Assembly: GCF_001424385.1 (NCBI RefSeq)
Contig: NZ_LMPO01000012.1
Location: 107,876-140,893 of the forward strand
Direction of reading: 5' to 3'
DNA from: Curtobacterium sp. Leaf183
GTDB lineage: Bacteria; Actinomycetota; Actinomycetes; Actinomycetales; Microbacteriaceae
Length of the DNA stretch: 33,018 nt
The stretch's first letter is position 1, and each line of letters opens with the position of its first letter. Below are positions 1 to 7,034 of this stretch, piece by piece. The position numbers and the translations under genes were made by a program. A model generated the notes under the pieces. The model did no database searches. It worked only from the letters and a program-made list of their open reading frames with translations, and had not been told where the DNA came from.

Positions 1-1778
1 TGGGCCGGGTGGAAGTTGGCGAGCGAGTCCTGGTCGAACCCGTTCAGACCCTGCTTGACCACCGAGATCTGGTAGTCCGGGCTGGGCAGCCAGATCACCG
101 GCAGGTCCTTGGCGACGGCGGCGCTGTAGTCCTGCACGGCGGCTGCGTCCGTCGAGGTGGTCGTCGCGTTGACCAGCGAGTCGACCTCCTTGTTGGAGTA
201 GCTGCCGAAGTTCGCCGAACCGCCGGTCTGGAAGAGCGACTCACCGGTCGGGTAGGCCGGGAAGTACCAGCTGCCCGCCGTGCCGAAGAACGACAGGTCC
301 CAGTCGCAGCTCGCCTGGTCCGAGGTGCAGGTCGGGGTCTGCGACAGCACGCTCGACACCGGCGCGGTCTTGATCGTGAAGCCGATGCCGGTCTTCTGCA
401 GCGACGACTGGATCGCGCTCATCATGTTGTCGGTGACGGTCGAGCCGGACTGCGACAGGACGGACATCGTGAACTTCGTGCCGGCTGCCACGCCCTCGCC
501 GCACTGGCTGTCGCCGGATCCGGCGTCGGTGCAGACCATCGTGCCGCCCTTCGCGGTCCAGCCGTGGCTGGTGAGCAGGGCCTTGGCCTTCGACGTGCTG
601 AACGGGTACGGGTTGTCCTTCTGCGTGCTGGACACGTAGTCGGACTCCTGCGCCTGCGGGATCGGACCGTAGGTCGAGGTGGCGGTGCCGTTGAACACGA
701 CCTTGGAGAGCGAGGCCTGGTCGATCGACATCTGCACGGCCTGGCGGGCGTACAGCTGCTTGAAGACGGCGCCCATGGTCGGGTTGTTGAAGTTGTACGG
801 CATGTACGTGATCGCCCAGCCGGTCCACGGCTTGACGTCGTAGCCCTTCGACGTGAAGGAGTCCTTCTGGTCGAGGTCGGTGGCGTTGATGTACCCGTAG
901 TCGACCGCACCCGAGCGAACCGCGTTGGTCTCGGCGTCCGTCGTCGTGTACGGCAGCAGGTTCACCGTCGTGATCGAGGGCTTCTCGCCGCCGTCGTACT
1001 GCTTGTTGGCGGTGAGCTGCACCTTGCCGGCGGTCGTGAACGAGGTCACGCCGTAGGGGCCGGAGATCGTCTTCCACAGGTCGTCACTGGCGTAGTCCGA
1101 GATCTTGCCCGCGGCGGTGTTGAGGTACTTCCACACGGACTTGGCGCCGGCGGTGGTCTCGTCCGCGTCGGTCACCTTCGCGCCGGCGCTGGTCTTGTCC
1201 CAGGCATGCTGCGGCAGCGGGATGATGTGGCTCAGCTGGTTGGCGAGCATCCAGTCGGCGTTGTAGGCCTTGTCGAACGTGATCGTGAAGTGCGTGTCGT
1301 CGACGGCCTTGAACGAGGTCCAGTTGTCCGGTGCCTTGCCCTCGGAGTACGAGCCCCACTGGTCCTTGTTCGCCTTGATCAGGTTGAACCAGAACTCGAC
1401 GTCGCGACTGGTGATGGGCTTGCCGTCCGACCAGTGCCGGTCCCCGAGCGTCATCGTGACGCTGGTGCCGTCGCTGGCGAAGTCGGCGGCCGTGGCGATC
1501 GATCCCGCCTTGTTCCACGCGATCTTGCCCGTCGAGCCGTCGTACGCCACCAGGGGCTCGTACAGCGACTGCGCGATCGAGCCGTTGTTCGTGTTGAGGT
1601 GCGCCGCGGTGCCGATCGGCAGGATCCAGTTCGGCGTGAAGTTGGCCGGCAGCGCGTAGTTGATCTCGTCGGACTTCGCGTTCGAGGTGGCGGAACCGCC
1701 CCCGGAACAGCCGGCGAGCAGGGCGCTCACCGCGAGCGCGGCTCCGGTGAGCAGTGCCCAGCGACGGGGCTTCATCAT
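1..1778 (-). CDS. ABC transporter substrate-binding lipoprotein, peptide/SBP family 5 type (partial)
   Basis: The reading frame runs off the left edge, so the C-terminus is missing; about 592 codons are visible. The N-terminus has two Met codons, a basic stretch, a hydrophobic core and the lipobox LLAGC followed by a Gly/Ser-rich linker, so the protein should be exported and lipid-anchored. The mature part reads like an oligopeptide/dipeptide-binding protein: an early segment with 'SLYEPLVAYD', then 'RHWSDGKPITSRDVEFW' and later 'ARQAVQMSIDQ', all typical SBP_bac_5 landmarks. AAGGAG lies 5 nt before the ATG at 1778; a second ATG at 1775 is possible. The permease and ATPase genes would lie beyond the left edge. 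It is divergent from a ROK regulator, which probably controls it. The substrate cannot be read from sequence; a peptide or glycopeptide would fit the M81 peptidase across the divergent promoter. Confidence 0.9.
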   Translation of the reverse strand, partial: MMKPRRWALLTGAALAVSALLAGCSGGGSATSNAKSDEINYALPANFTPNWILPIGTAAHLNTNNGSIAQSLYEPLVAYDGSTGKIAWNKAGSIATAADFASDGTSVTMTLGDRHWSDGKPITSRDVEFWFNLIKANKDQWGSYSEGKAPDNWTSFKAVDDTHFTITFDKAYNADWMLANQLSHIIPLPQHAWDKTSAGAKVTDADETTAGAKSVWKYLNTAAGKISDYASDDLWKTISGPYGVTSFTTAGKVQLTANKQYDGGEKPSITTVNLLPYTTTDAETNAVRSGAVDYGYINATDLDQKDSFTSKGYDVKPWTGWAITYMPYNFNNPTMGAVFKQLYARQAVQMSIDQASLSKVVFNGTATSTYGPIPQAQESDYVSSTQKDNPYPFSTSKAKALLTSHGWTAKGGTMVCTDAGSGDSQCGEGVAAGTKFTMSVLSQSGSTVTDNMMSAIQSSLQKTGIGFTIKTAPVSSVLSQTPTCTSDQASCDWDLSFFGTAGSWYFPAYPTGESLFQTGGSANFGSYSNKEVDSLVNATTTSTDAAAVQDYSAAVAKDLPVIWLPSPDYQISVVKQGLNGFDQDSLANFHPA

Positions 1779-1831
1779 GTGGACTCCTTGAACAGGGACG
1801 TCGGGATGCGCACAGTCAATGGCCAAAGTCG

Positions 1832-1869
1832 TTGGAAAAACAAACGTTCCCGTGTAAATAGTCTGTTTC
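1832..1869 (+). promoter_or_regulatory. Candidate ROK operator and promoter in the divergent intergenic region
   Basis: The 186-bp gap between the binding protein and the ROK gene contains a distinctly AT-rich patch. TTGGAA (1832-1837) and TAAATA (1855-1860) are 17 nt apart and could be a plus-strand promoter. AAAACAAAC (1837-1845) and GTCTGTTTC (1861-1869) form an imperfect inverted repeat (7 of 9 positions) centred near 1853, so a bound dimer would cover the -10 box. A second, wider inverted pair CGTTCC (1845-1850) and GGAACG (1887-1892) is also present. Assignment to the ROK protein rests only on position. Confidence 0.4.
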
Positions 1870-1964
1870 TGCCGAACGGGCGAAACGGAACGTGTCTGCC
1901 CGGACCGTAGAGTTCCTGCCAGACGGCCGTTCCGGTCGTGCTTCGTGCGTGATTGGAGAAAGTC

Positions 1965-3149
1965 GTGGCCGACCTCAGTTCGCGGGTGCTGGAACTCGTC
2001 GCATCGGGTCAGGCGTCCAGCCGCACCGAGATCGCGCAGCTGCTCGGCGCCGCGCCCTCGACCGTCTCGCACGTCGTCGGCCAGCTGCTCGAACACGGCA
2101 TCCTCGCCGAGGAGGGCACCGACGTCTCGACCGGTGGTCGCCCCCGCAAGGTGCTGCGGATCGGCGGGGCGGACGAGTACGCGGTGGCCGCCGACGTCGG
2201 TGGCGGACACGCGCGGATCGGCATCGTCCTGCCGGGAGGCTCGCTCGAGTCGGTCGCGAACGTCCCGTTCGCGCTCTCCGACGGTCCCACCGCCGGGCTG
2301 ACACGGTTGGCGGAGTTGCTGGAACAGCTGGTCGAGTCGCGTGGACGCGACGGCCTGCGCGGTGTCGGGCTGAGCCTGCCCGGGCCGGTCGACGTCGAGG
2401 CCGGGGTCGTCGACCTGCCCAGCCGCATGCCCGGGTGGAACGGCTTCCCGGTGGCGTCGTGGCTCGAGGAGCGGTTCGGGGTCCCCGCGGCCGTCGACAA
2501 CGACGCGAACTGCATGGCCGCCGGCGAACAGACCGTGCAGGACCCGCGCCGACGCCAGGCCATCACGATCAAGGCCGGGTCGGCGATCGGCGCCGGCATC
2601 GTCATCGACGGCCGGCTGTACCGCGGCTCGACCGGGGCGGCGGGCGACATCACGCACGTGCGCATCGACGCGGCGGGCGACACCCCCTGCTCCTGCGGCA
2701 ACACCGGGTGCCTGGAGACCGTGGCGTCCGGGGCGGCGCTCGTCCGGATCCTCTCCGCCGCCGGCGCCCCCGTCACCTCGACCGCCGACGTCGTCCGGCT
2801 CGCCTCGGACGCCGACCCCGAGGCCACGCGGGCGGTCCGACTGGCCGGGCGGTACCTGGGCGAGGTCCTCGCCGCCAACGTGAACTTCTTCAACCCGGAT
2901 GCCGTGTACCTCGGCGGCATCCTCTCCACCCTCGACCCGTTCGTCGCGGCCGTGCGGAGCCAGCTCTACGAGAGCTGCCACCCGCTCATGACCGAGCACC
3001 TCGCCATCGAGCGCGTGTCGCTCGGCGCGGACGCGGGTCTCGTCGGCGCGGGACAGTTCGCCCTGCAGCGCGGTCTGACGGCCTCGCTGCAGGAACTGTC
3101 CGCCCCGATCCCCCAGTCGACCACCAGGAACAGGAGCGTCCGTGTCTGA
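1965..3149 (+). CDS. ROK family transcriptional regulator
   Basis: A 394-residue repressor with an N-terminal winged helix-turn-helix (about residues 1-65; 'SRTEIAQLLGAAPSTVSHVV' is the HTH) followed by a ROK sugar-kinase-like domain. Family marks seen are the phosphate-binding segment with GGG in place of the GGT of active kinases, GLSLPGPVD, VDNDANC, DITH and the zinc site CSCGNTGCLE. I chose the GTG at 1965 because GGAGA lies 5 nt upstream; an in-frame TTG at 1953 would overlap that ribosome-binding site. ROK repressors usually sense a sugar, amino sugar or its phosphate. The gene is divergent from the binding-protein gene and overlaps the next gene by 8 nt, so it probably controls both units. 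The effector is unknown. Confidence 0.9.
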   Translation: MADLSSRVLELVASGQASSRTEIAQLLGAAPSTVSHVVGQLLEHGILAEEGTDVSTGGRPRKVLRIGGADEYAVAADVGGGHARIGIVLPGGSLESVANVPFALSDGPTAGLTRLAELLEQLVESRGRDGLRGVGLSLPGPVDVEAGVVDLPSRMPGWNGFPVASWLEERFGVPAAVDNDANCMAAGEQTVQDPRRRQAITIKAGSAIGAGIVIDGRLYRGSTGAAGDITHVRIDAAGDTPCSCGNTGCLETVASGAALVRILSAAGAPVTSTADVVRLASDADPEATRAVRLAGRYLGEVLAANVNFFNPDAVYLGGILSTLDPFVAAVRSQLYESCHPLMTEHLAIERVSLGADAGLVGAGQFALQRGLTASLQELSAPIPQSTTRNRSVRV

Positions 3150-4689
3150 CACGACCACCATCGCATCGTCCGCGTCGCCGGACCGCCGCCCGGTCATCGC
3201 CATCGCCGGGCTGGCCATCGAGACCTCGACCTTCACCCCGACCAGGACCCTCGCGCCGGCCTTCCACCCGGACCGCGGGGACGAGGTCGTGGCGCGGTAC
3301 CCGTTCCTGGCGTCGCTGGACGCGGACTTCCACGGCGCACTGATCGGGCACGCGCTGCCCGGCGGGATCGTCGCGCGGGACTCCTACGAGGCACTCGCGG
3401 ACGAGATCGTCGCGCGGCTGTCCTCCATCGTGGCGACGACGTCCGTGGACGGCCTCTGGTACGACATCCACGGGGCAATGGTCGTCGAGGGGCTGGACGA
3501 CGCCGAGTCCGACCTGCTCGGACGCATCCGCGACGTGATCGGCCCCGACGTGATCGTGTCGGCGTCGATGGACCTGCACGGCAACGTCACCGCCGAGCTC
3601 GCGCACCAGGTCGACCTGGTCACCTGCTACCGGATGGCCCCGCACGAGGACGCGATGGACACCAAGGAGCGCGCCGTCCGCAACCTGGTCGAGGTCCTCT
3701 CGACACGCCCGGTCGGCTCGCAGCGTCCGGTCAAGGCCTGGGTGCCGATCCCGGTGCTGCTGCCCGGCGAACAGACGTCGACACGGCTCGAGCCCGCCGC
3801 TTCGCTGTACGCCCAGGTACCGGAGGTCGAGGCGACCGCCGGTGTGCTCGACGCCGCGATCTGGGTCGGGTACGCGTGGGCCGACCAGCCGCGCGACCGT
3901 GCCGTCACCGTCGTCACCGGGTGGGACCGCGCCGCCGTGGCCGCCGGCGCCGAACGGCTGGCACGCGCGTTCTGGGACGTGCGCGAGGACTTCGTGTTCG
4001 TGGCGCCGACGGGCTCGTTCGACGAGTGCCTCGCCGCGGCGCTGGCACCCGGTGCCGCCCGGCCGTACTTCATCTCCGACTCGGGCGACAACCCGACCGC
4101 CGGCGGTTCGGGCGACATGACCTGGGGGCTGACGCAGATGTTGGCGCACCCCGCGTTCGCCGATCCGAGCGGCCCGGTCGTCATCTACGCGAGTGTGCCG
4201 GGACCGGCTGCGGTTGCCACGGCCGTCGAGGCGGGCGTCGGTGCGACCGTCACCGTGACCGCCGGCGCCGCGGTGGACGACATCCACGCTGGACCGATCA
4301 CGATGACCGGTCGCGTGCACGCGATCAAGCACGGCGACCGCGACGCCGAGACCGAGGTCGTGCTGCAGGTCGGCAGCGTGTTCGCGATCCTGACGGCGCT
4401 GCGCAAGCCGTACCACCACGAGCACGACTTCACCGACCTGGACCTGAACCCGCGCGAGGCCGACGTCGTCGTCGTGAAGATCGGGTACCTCGAGCCCGAG
4501 CTGTTCGACATGGCCGCCGACTGGATGCTCGCGCTGACGCCGGGCGGGGTCGACCAGGACCTGGAGCGCCTCGGCCACCACCGGATCGTCCGGCCGATGT
4601 ACCCCTACGATCGAGTGTTCCCCACGGCACCGGACCTCGGTGCCCGGATCATCCCCCCGTCGAACGAACCGCTCGGAGACATCGCGTGA
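3142..4689 (+). CDS. M81 family metallopeptidase (MlrC-like)
   Basis: A 515-residue protein of the MlrC/M81 family, named for the enzyme that acts in microcystin breakdown; members are zinc-dependent and cytoplasmic. Family segments seen are 'AIAGLAIETSTFTP' at the N-terminus, 'WYDIHGAMVVEG', 'SASMDLHGNVT', 'YRMAPHEDAMDT' and 'SDSGDNPTAGGSGD'; the His, Asp and Glu residues in these are the likely metal ligands. The C-terminal domain (M81_C) is present, so length is normal. The start GTG at 3142 overlaps the end of the ROK gene and has AGGAG upstream. The next gene overlaps by 4 nt. In many bacteria such genes lie beside peptide ABC transporters, as here, which suggests hydrolysis of an imported peptide-like compound. 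True substrate unknown; microcystin is unlikely. Confidence 0.88.
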   Translation: MSDTTTIASSASPDRRPVIAIAGLAIETSTFTPTRTLAPAFHPDRGDEVVARYPFLASLDADFHGALIGHALPGGIVARDSYEALADEIVARLSSIVATTSVDGLWYDIHGAMVVEGLDDAESDLLGRIRDVIGPDVIVSASMDLHGNVTAELAHQVDLVTCYRMAPHEDAMDTKERAVRNLVEVLSTRPVGSQRPVKAWVPIPVLLPGEQTSTRLEPAASLYAQVPEVEATAGVLDAAIWVGYAWADQPRDRAVTVVTGWDRAAVAAGAERLARAFWDVREDFVFVAPTGSFDECLAAALAPGAARPYFISDSGDNPTAGGSGDMTWGLTQMLAHPAFADPSGPVVIYASVPGPAAVATAVEAGVGATVTVTAGAAVDDIHAGPITMTGRVHAIKHGDRDAETEVVLQVGSVFAILTALRKPYHHEHDFTDLDLNPREADVVVVKIGYLEPELFDMAADWMLALTPGGVDQDLERLGHHRIVRPMYPYDRVFPTAPDLGARIIPPSNEPLGDIA

Positions 4690-5423
4690 CCACTGCCCCA
4701 GTTGCCCTCGAGATCGCGGTCACGTCGCCGGCCGGTGCGGTCGTCGCCGGGGACGCCGGGGCCGACCGGGTGGAGCTGTGCGTCGGTCTCGAGCTCGGTG
4801 GGTTGACCCCGTCGCAGGCCCTCGTCGAGGCCACCCACGAGACGGGCATCGCCGCGCACGCGCTCGTCCGGTGCCGTCCCGGCGGGTTCGTGCACGACGG
4901 CGACGAGATCGACCTGATGGTCCGTGAGGTCACCGCGGTGCTCCGCTCGGGTGCCGCCGGCGTCGTGGTCGGTGCGCTGCGCCCGGACCACACGCTCGAC
5001 GTCGACGCCCTCCGGCGCTTCGTGGACGCGGCCCGCTCCGTCCGTTCCTCGGCCGAGGTCACCCTGCACCGCGCGGTCGACCACGCCGCCGACCCCGTCG
5101 CCGCCGTCGCCCTGCTCGCCGACCTCGGGTTCACCCGCGTGCTGACGTCGGGCGGCGCCCCCACGGCCGCGGCCGGCGCGTCGACGATCGCCCGCATGGT
5201 GCCCGCCGCCGGGCCCGTGCAGGTGATGGCCGGCGCCGGGGTGACCCCGCACGACGTCCCCGCGCTGGTCGCCACCGGAGTCGCTGCCGTGCACCTGTCG
5301 GCGAAGCGGTCGTCGGGCGGCGCGCACGACGGCGTGCCGATGGGTGCGGGCGACGACGGCTCGGCGCACTTCGTCACCGACGCGGCGGTCGTCGCCGCGG
5401 CTCGGGCCGCGCTCGACGCCTGA
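4686..5423 (+). CDS. cutC: CutC family protein
   Basis: A 245-residue TIM-barrel protein of the CutC family. Conserved parts are 'LEIAVTSPAGAVVAGDAGADRVELC' near the N-terminus (written here as one region, residues about 8-32), the Gly-Gly-Leu-Thr-Pro-Ser motif, 'VRCRPGGFVH', 'VTLHRAVD', 'VLTSGG' and the final 'VHLSAK' strand. The family was named for copper tolerance in E. coli, but a direct role in copper handling is disputed. It starts at GTG 4686, overlapping the M81 stop as GTGA, so the two are translationally coupled. With a ROK regulator and an M81 peptidase upstream and no copper genes in view, a metabolic role in the same catabolic pathway is at least as likely. The symbol reflects family membership only. 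Confidence 0.88.
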   Translation: MTTAPVALEIAVTSPAGAVVAGDAGADRVELCVGLELGGLTPSQALVEATHETGIAAHALVRCRPGGFVHDGDEIDLMVREVTAVLRSGAAGVVVGALRPDHTLDVDALRRFVDAARSVRSSAEVTLHRAVDHAADPVAAVALLADLGFTRVLTSGGAPTAAAGASTIARMVPAAGPVQVMAGAGVTPHDVPALVATGVAAVHLSAKRSSGGAHDGVPMGAGDDGSAHFVTDAAVVAAARAALDA

Positions 5424-5427
5424 CCCG

Positions 5428-5451
5428 CGCCGCTGCGCCGCTGCGCCGTGG
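5428..5451. repeat. Short tandem repeat, three copies of 8 nt
   Basis: Two perfect copies of CGCCGCTG followed by a degenerate third (CGCCGTGG) lie just after the cutC stop codon. No function is evident. Confidence 0.6.
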
Positions 5452-5488
5452 CCGCGAGACGCCGCCCGCGGTGAGGAACCGGACCGCC

Positions 5489-5528
5489 TAGAGTGCACAG
5501 CATGCCGACACCGACCCCCGCCGCCTGA
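5489..5528 (+). CDS. Possible leaderless 8-residue leader peptide upstream of the DUF808 gene
   Basis: TAGAGT (5489-5494) is followed after 7 nt by ATG 5502, the same spacing seen at the leaderless genes of this window. The ATG opens a complete short frame, MPTPTPAA, ending with TGA at 5526-5528. The coding part is 5502-5528. The DUF808 start lies 15 nt further on with its own GGGAG. Ribosomes that finish the leader peptide could reinitiate there. No clear -35 is visible, so this is an inference from spacing. Confidence 0.4.
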
Positions 5529-5543
5529 GACCGGGAGCCGCAC

Positions 5544-6452
5544 ATGTCCGTTGGACTGCTCGCCGTCGTCGACGACATCCTCTCCGCCGCGCTCAAGGCC
5601 AGCGCGAAGACCGCCGGCGTCGTCATCGACGACGCCGCGGTCACGCCGCAGTACGTGCAGGGCCTCGCGCCCGCCCGGGAGCTCTCCGTGGTCGGGAAGA
5701 TCGCCCTCGGCAGCCTGTTCAACAAGTTCGTCATCATCATCCCGGTGGCGCTGCTGCTGTCGACGTTCGCGCCGTGGGTGCTGCCGTGGCTGCTCGTGAT
5801 CGGCGGCACGTACTTGTGCTTCGAGGGCGCCGAGAAGGTCGCCGAGTGGTTCGGACACCACCACGTGTCCGCCGACGACGACTCCCGCGACGAACGCAAG
5901 CTCGTGTTCGGCGCGATCCGCACGGACCTGATCCTCAGCACCGAGATCATGCTCATCGCCCTCGCGAGCCTCGACACCAGCCTGGGCTTCTGGCTCACCC
6001 TCGCCGCCCTGGCGCTCATCGCCCTTGGGATGACCGCACTGGTCTACGGCGCGGTGGCACTGCTCGTGAAGATCGACGACGTCGGGCTGCGGCTCATGGC
6101 ACACCCGTCCCAGGGGCTGCGACGACTCGGCGACCGCGTGGTGCGCTCGATGCCCGCCGTGTTCCGCACGATCGGGATCGTCGGCACCGTCGCGATGCTC
6201 TGGGTCGGTGGCCACCTGGTGATCGCGAACCTGGCCGAGACCTTCTGGCACGGCCCGTACGACCTGCTGCACGTCCTGACTCACGCAGTCGAGCCCGCCG
6301 GGCCGGTCGTCGAGTGGCTCGCGGACACGGCAGCGTCGGCGGTCTTCGGCCTGCTGCTCGGAGCCGTGGTGGTCCTGGTCGTCACGGCGGTCCGACGCCT
6401 CCGCCCCGCACGTGCGCACGAGCGCGTTGACAGTTTGAGTTCAAACAGTTAG
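5544..6452 (+). CDS. DUF808 family inner-membrane protein (YedI-like)
   Basis: A 302-residue membrane protein of the DUF808/YedI family, function unknown. The N-terminus 'GLLAVVDDILSAALKASAKT' and the following 'VIDDAAVTPQYV' and 'CFEGAEK' segments are characteristic. Hydrophobic segments lie near residues 55-90 (two closely spaced), 130-175 (two), 205-230 and 265-285. The start ATG 5544 has GGGAG 6 nt upstream. The last codons overlap the promoter of the downstream marR gene, so the C-terminal residues (about DSLSSNS) are probably not functionally constrained. A candidate leader peptide precedes it. Confidence 0.88.
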   Translation: MSVGLLAVVDDILSAALKASAKTAGVVIDDAAVTPQYVQGLAPARELSVVGKIALGSLFNKFVIIIPVALLLSTFAPWVLPWLLVIGGTYLCFEGAEKVAEWFGHHHVSADDDSRDERKLVFGAIRTDLILSTEIMLIALASLDTSLGFWLTLAALALIALGMTALVYGAVALLVKIDDVGLRLMAHPSQGLRRLGDRVVRSMPAVFRTIGIVGTVAMLWVGGHLVIANLAETFWHGPYDLLHVLTHAVEPAGPVVEWLADTAASAVFGLLLGAVVVLVVTAVRRLRPARAHERVDSLSSNS

Positions 6453-6455
6453 AGT
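6427..6455 (+). promoter_or_regulatory. marR promoter with inverted-repeat operator
   Basis: TTGACA (6427-6432) and TAGAGT (6450-6455) are separated by exactly 17 nt, a near-consensus promoter. The spacer holds a perfect inverted repeat, GTTTGA-GT-TCAAAC (6433-6446). Transcription would start about at ATG 6463, so the regulator mRNA is likely leaderless. An operator placed between -35 and -10 implies repression by steric block, most simply by the MarR protein itself. Confidence 0.75.
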
Positions 6456-6462
6456 TCTGATC

Positions 6463-6900
6463 ATGCAGGCACCGCACTTCGACACACCCCTCCAGCTCAT
6501 GCGCTGGATCGGGTGGGCCCAGCGCAAGGCCGCCGAGGACTGGGTGCGTGAGCGCGAGCTGACGCACGAGCAGAGCTTCGTGCTCGGGTACCTGCAGCAG
6601 AACCCCGGCGCCATCCAGCGTGACATCGCCGCGATGACCCGAACCAGTGCCGCCAGCGTCTCGAGCCTGCTGCAGGGGCTCGAGAAACGCGGCCTCGTCG
6701 AACGACGAGCCGACGCCGGGAACGCCCGGACCAAGCTCGTGTACGCCACACCCACCGGCATCGAACTGATCGCCGGGTTCGAGGACGCGATGCTCGCCCT
6801 CGACGACCGCCTGCTCGCGCCGCTCAGTCCGGACGAGCGCGCCACGCTCCGCGACCTCCTCCGCAAGGTGACCGCGGAGCTGCCGGAACCCACCCGGTAA
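6463..6900 (+). CDS. MarR family transcriptional regulator
   Basis: A 145-residue regulator with the MarR winged-helix fold: 'TRTSAASVSSLLQGLEKRGL' (about residues 59-78) is the recognition helix region, and the wing 'VERRADAGNARTKLVYATPTG' lies right after (residues about 79-99), including the conserved Asp and Arg. The start ATG 6463 has no Shine-Dalgarno sequence and sits 7 nt after a TAGAGT box, so it is probably leaderless. The palindrome inside the promoter suggests autorepression. A MATE exporter follows 134 nt downstream on the same strand, the arrangement of mepR-mepA in staphylococci. The ligand is probably a drug or other amphipathic compound, by family. Confidence 0.9.
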   Translation: MQAPHFDTPLQLMRWIGWAQRKAAEDWVRERELTHEQSFVLGYLQQNPGAIQRDIAAMTRTSAASVSSLLQGLEKRGLVERRADAGNARTKLVYATPTGIELIAGFEDAMLALDDRLLAPLSPDERATLRDLLRKVTAELPEPTR

Positions 6901-7034
6901 CCGCAGCCGAGCCTCCCGGCCTCCGTCGGTGGCGCCAGCCTGCCCACGCGACGGCACCCGCCGCACGCGCCCCATCGTCCTGCCGTGCCGACACCGTCGG
7001 CGCGCGCTCCGTCCTGCCCGGAAGGGGTCGGTCC

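Noticed and set aside
9..1910. Long plus-strand open frame opposite the binding-protein gene
   Set aside because: It is Arg/Val/Gly-rich antisense noise from GC-rich coding sequence; the minus-strand frame encodes a clear lipoprotein with lipobox and ribosome-binding site.
4686..5423. Copper-resistance operon
   Set aside because: Only the CutC name suggests it; no copper ATPase, chaperone or CsoR-type regulator is nearby, and the neighbours are peptide-related.
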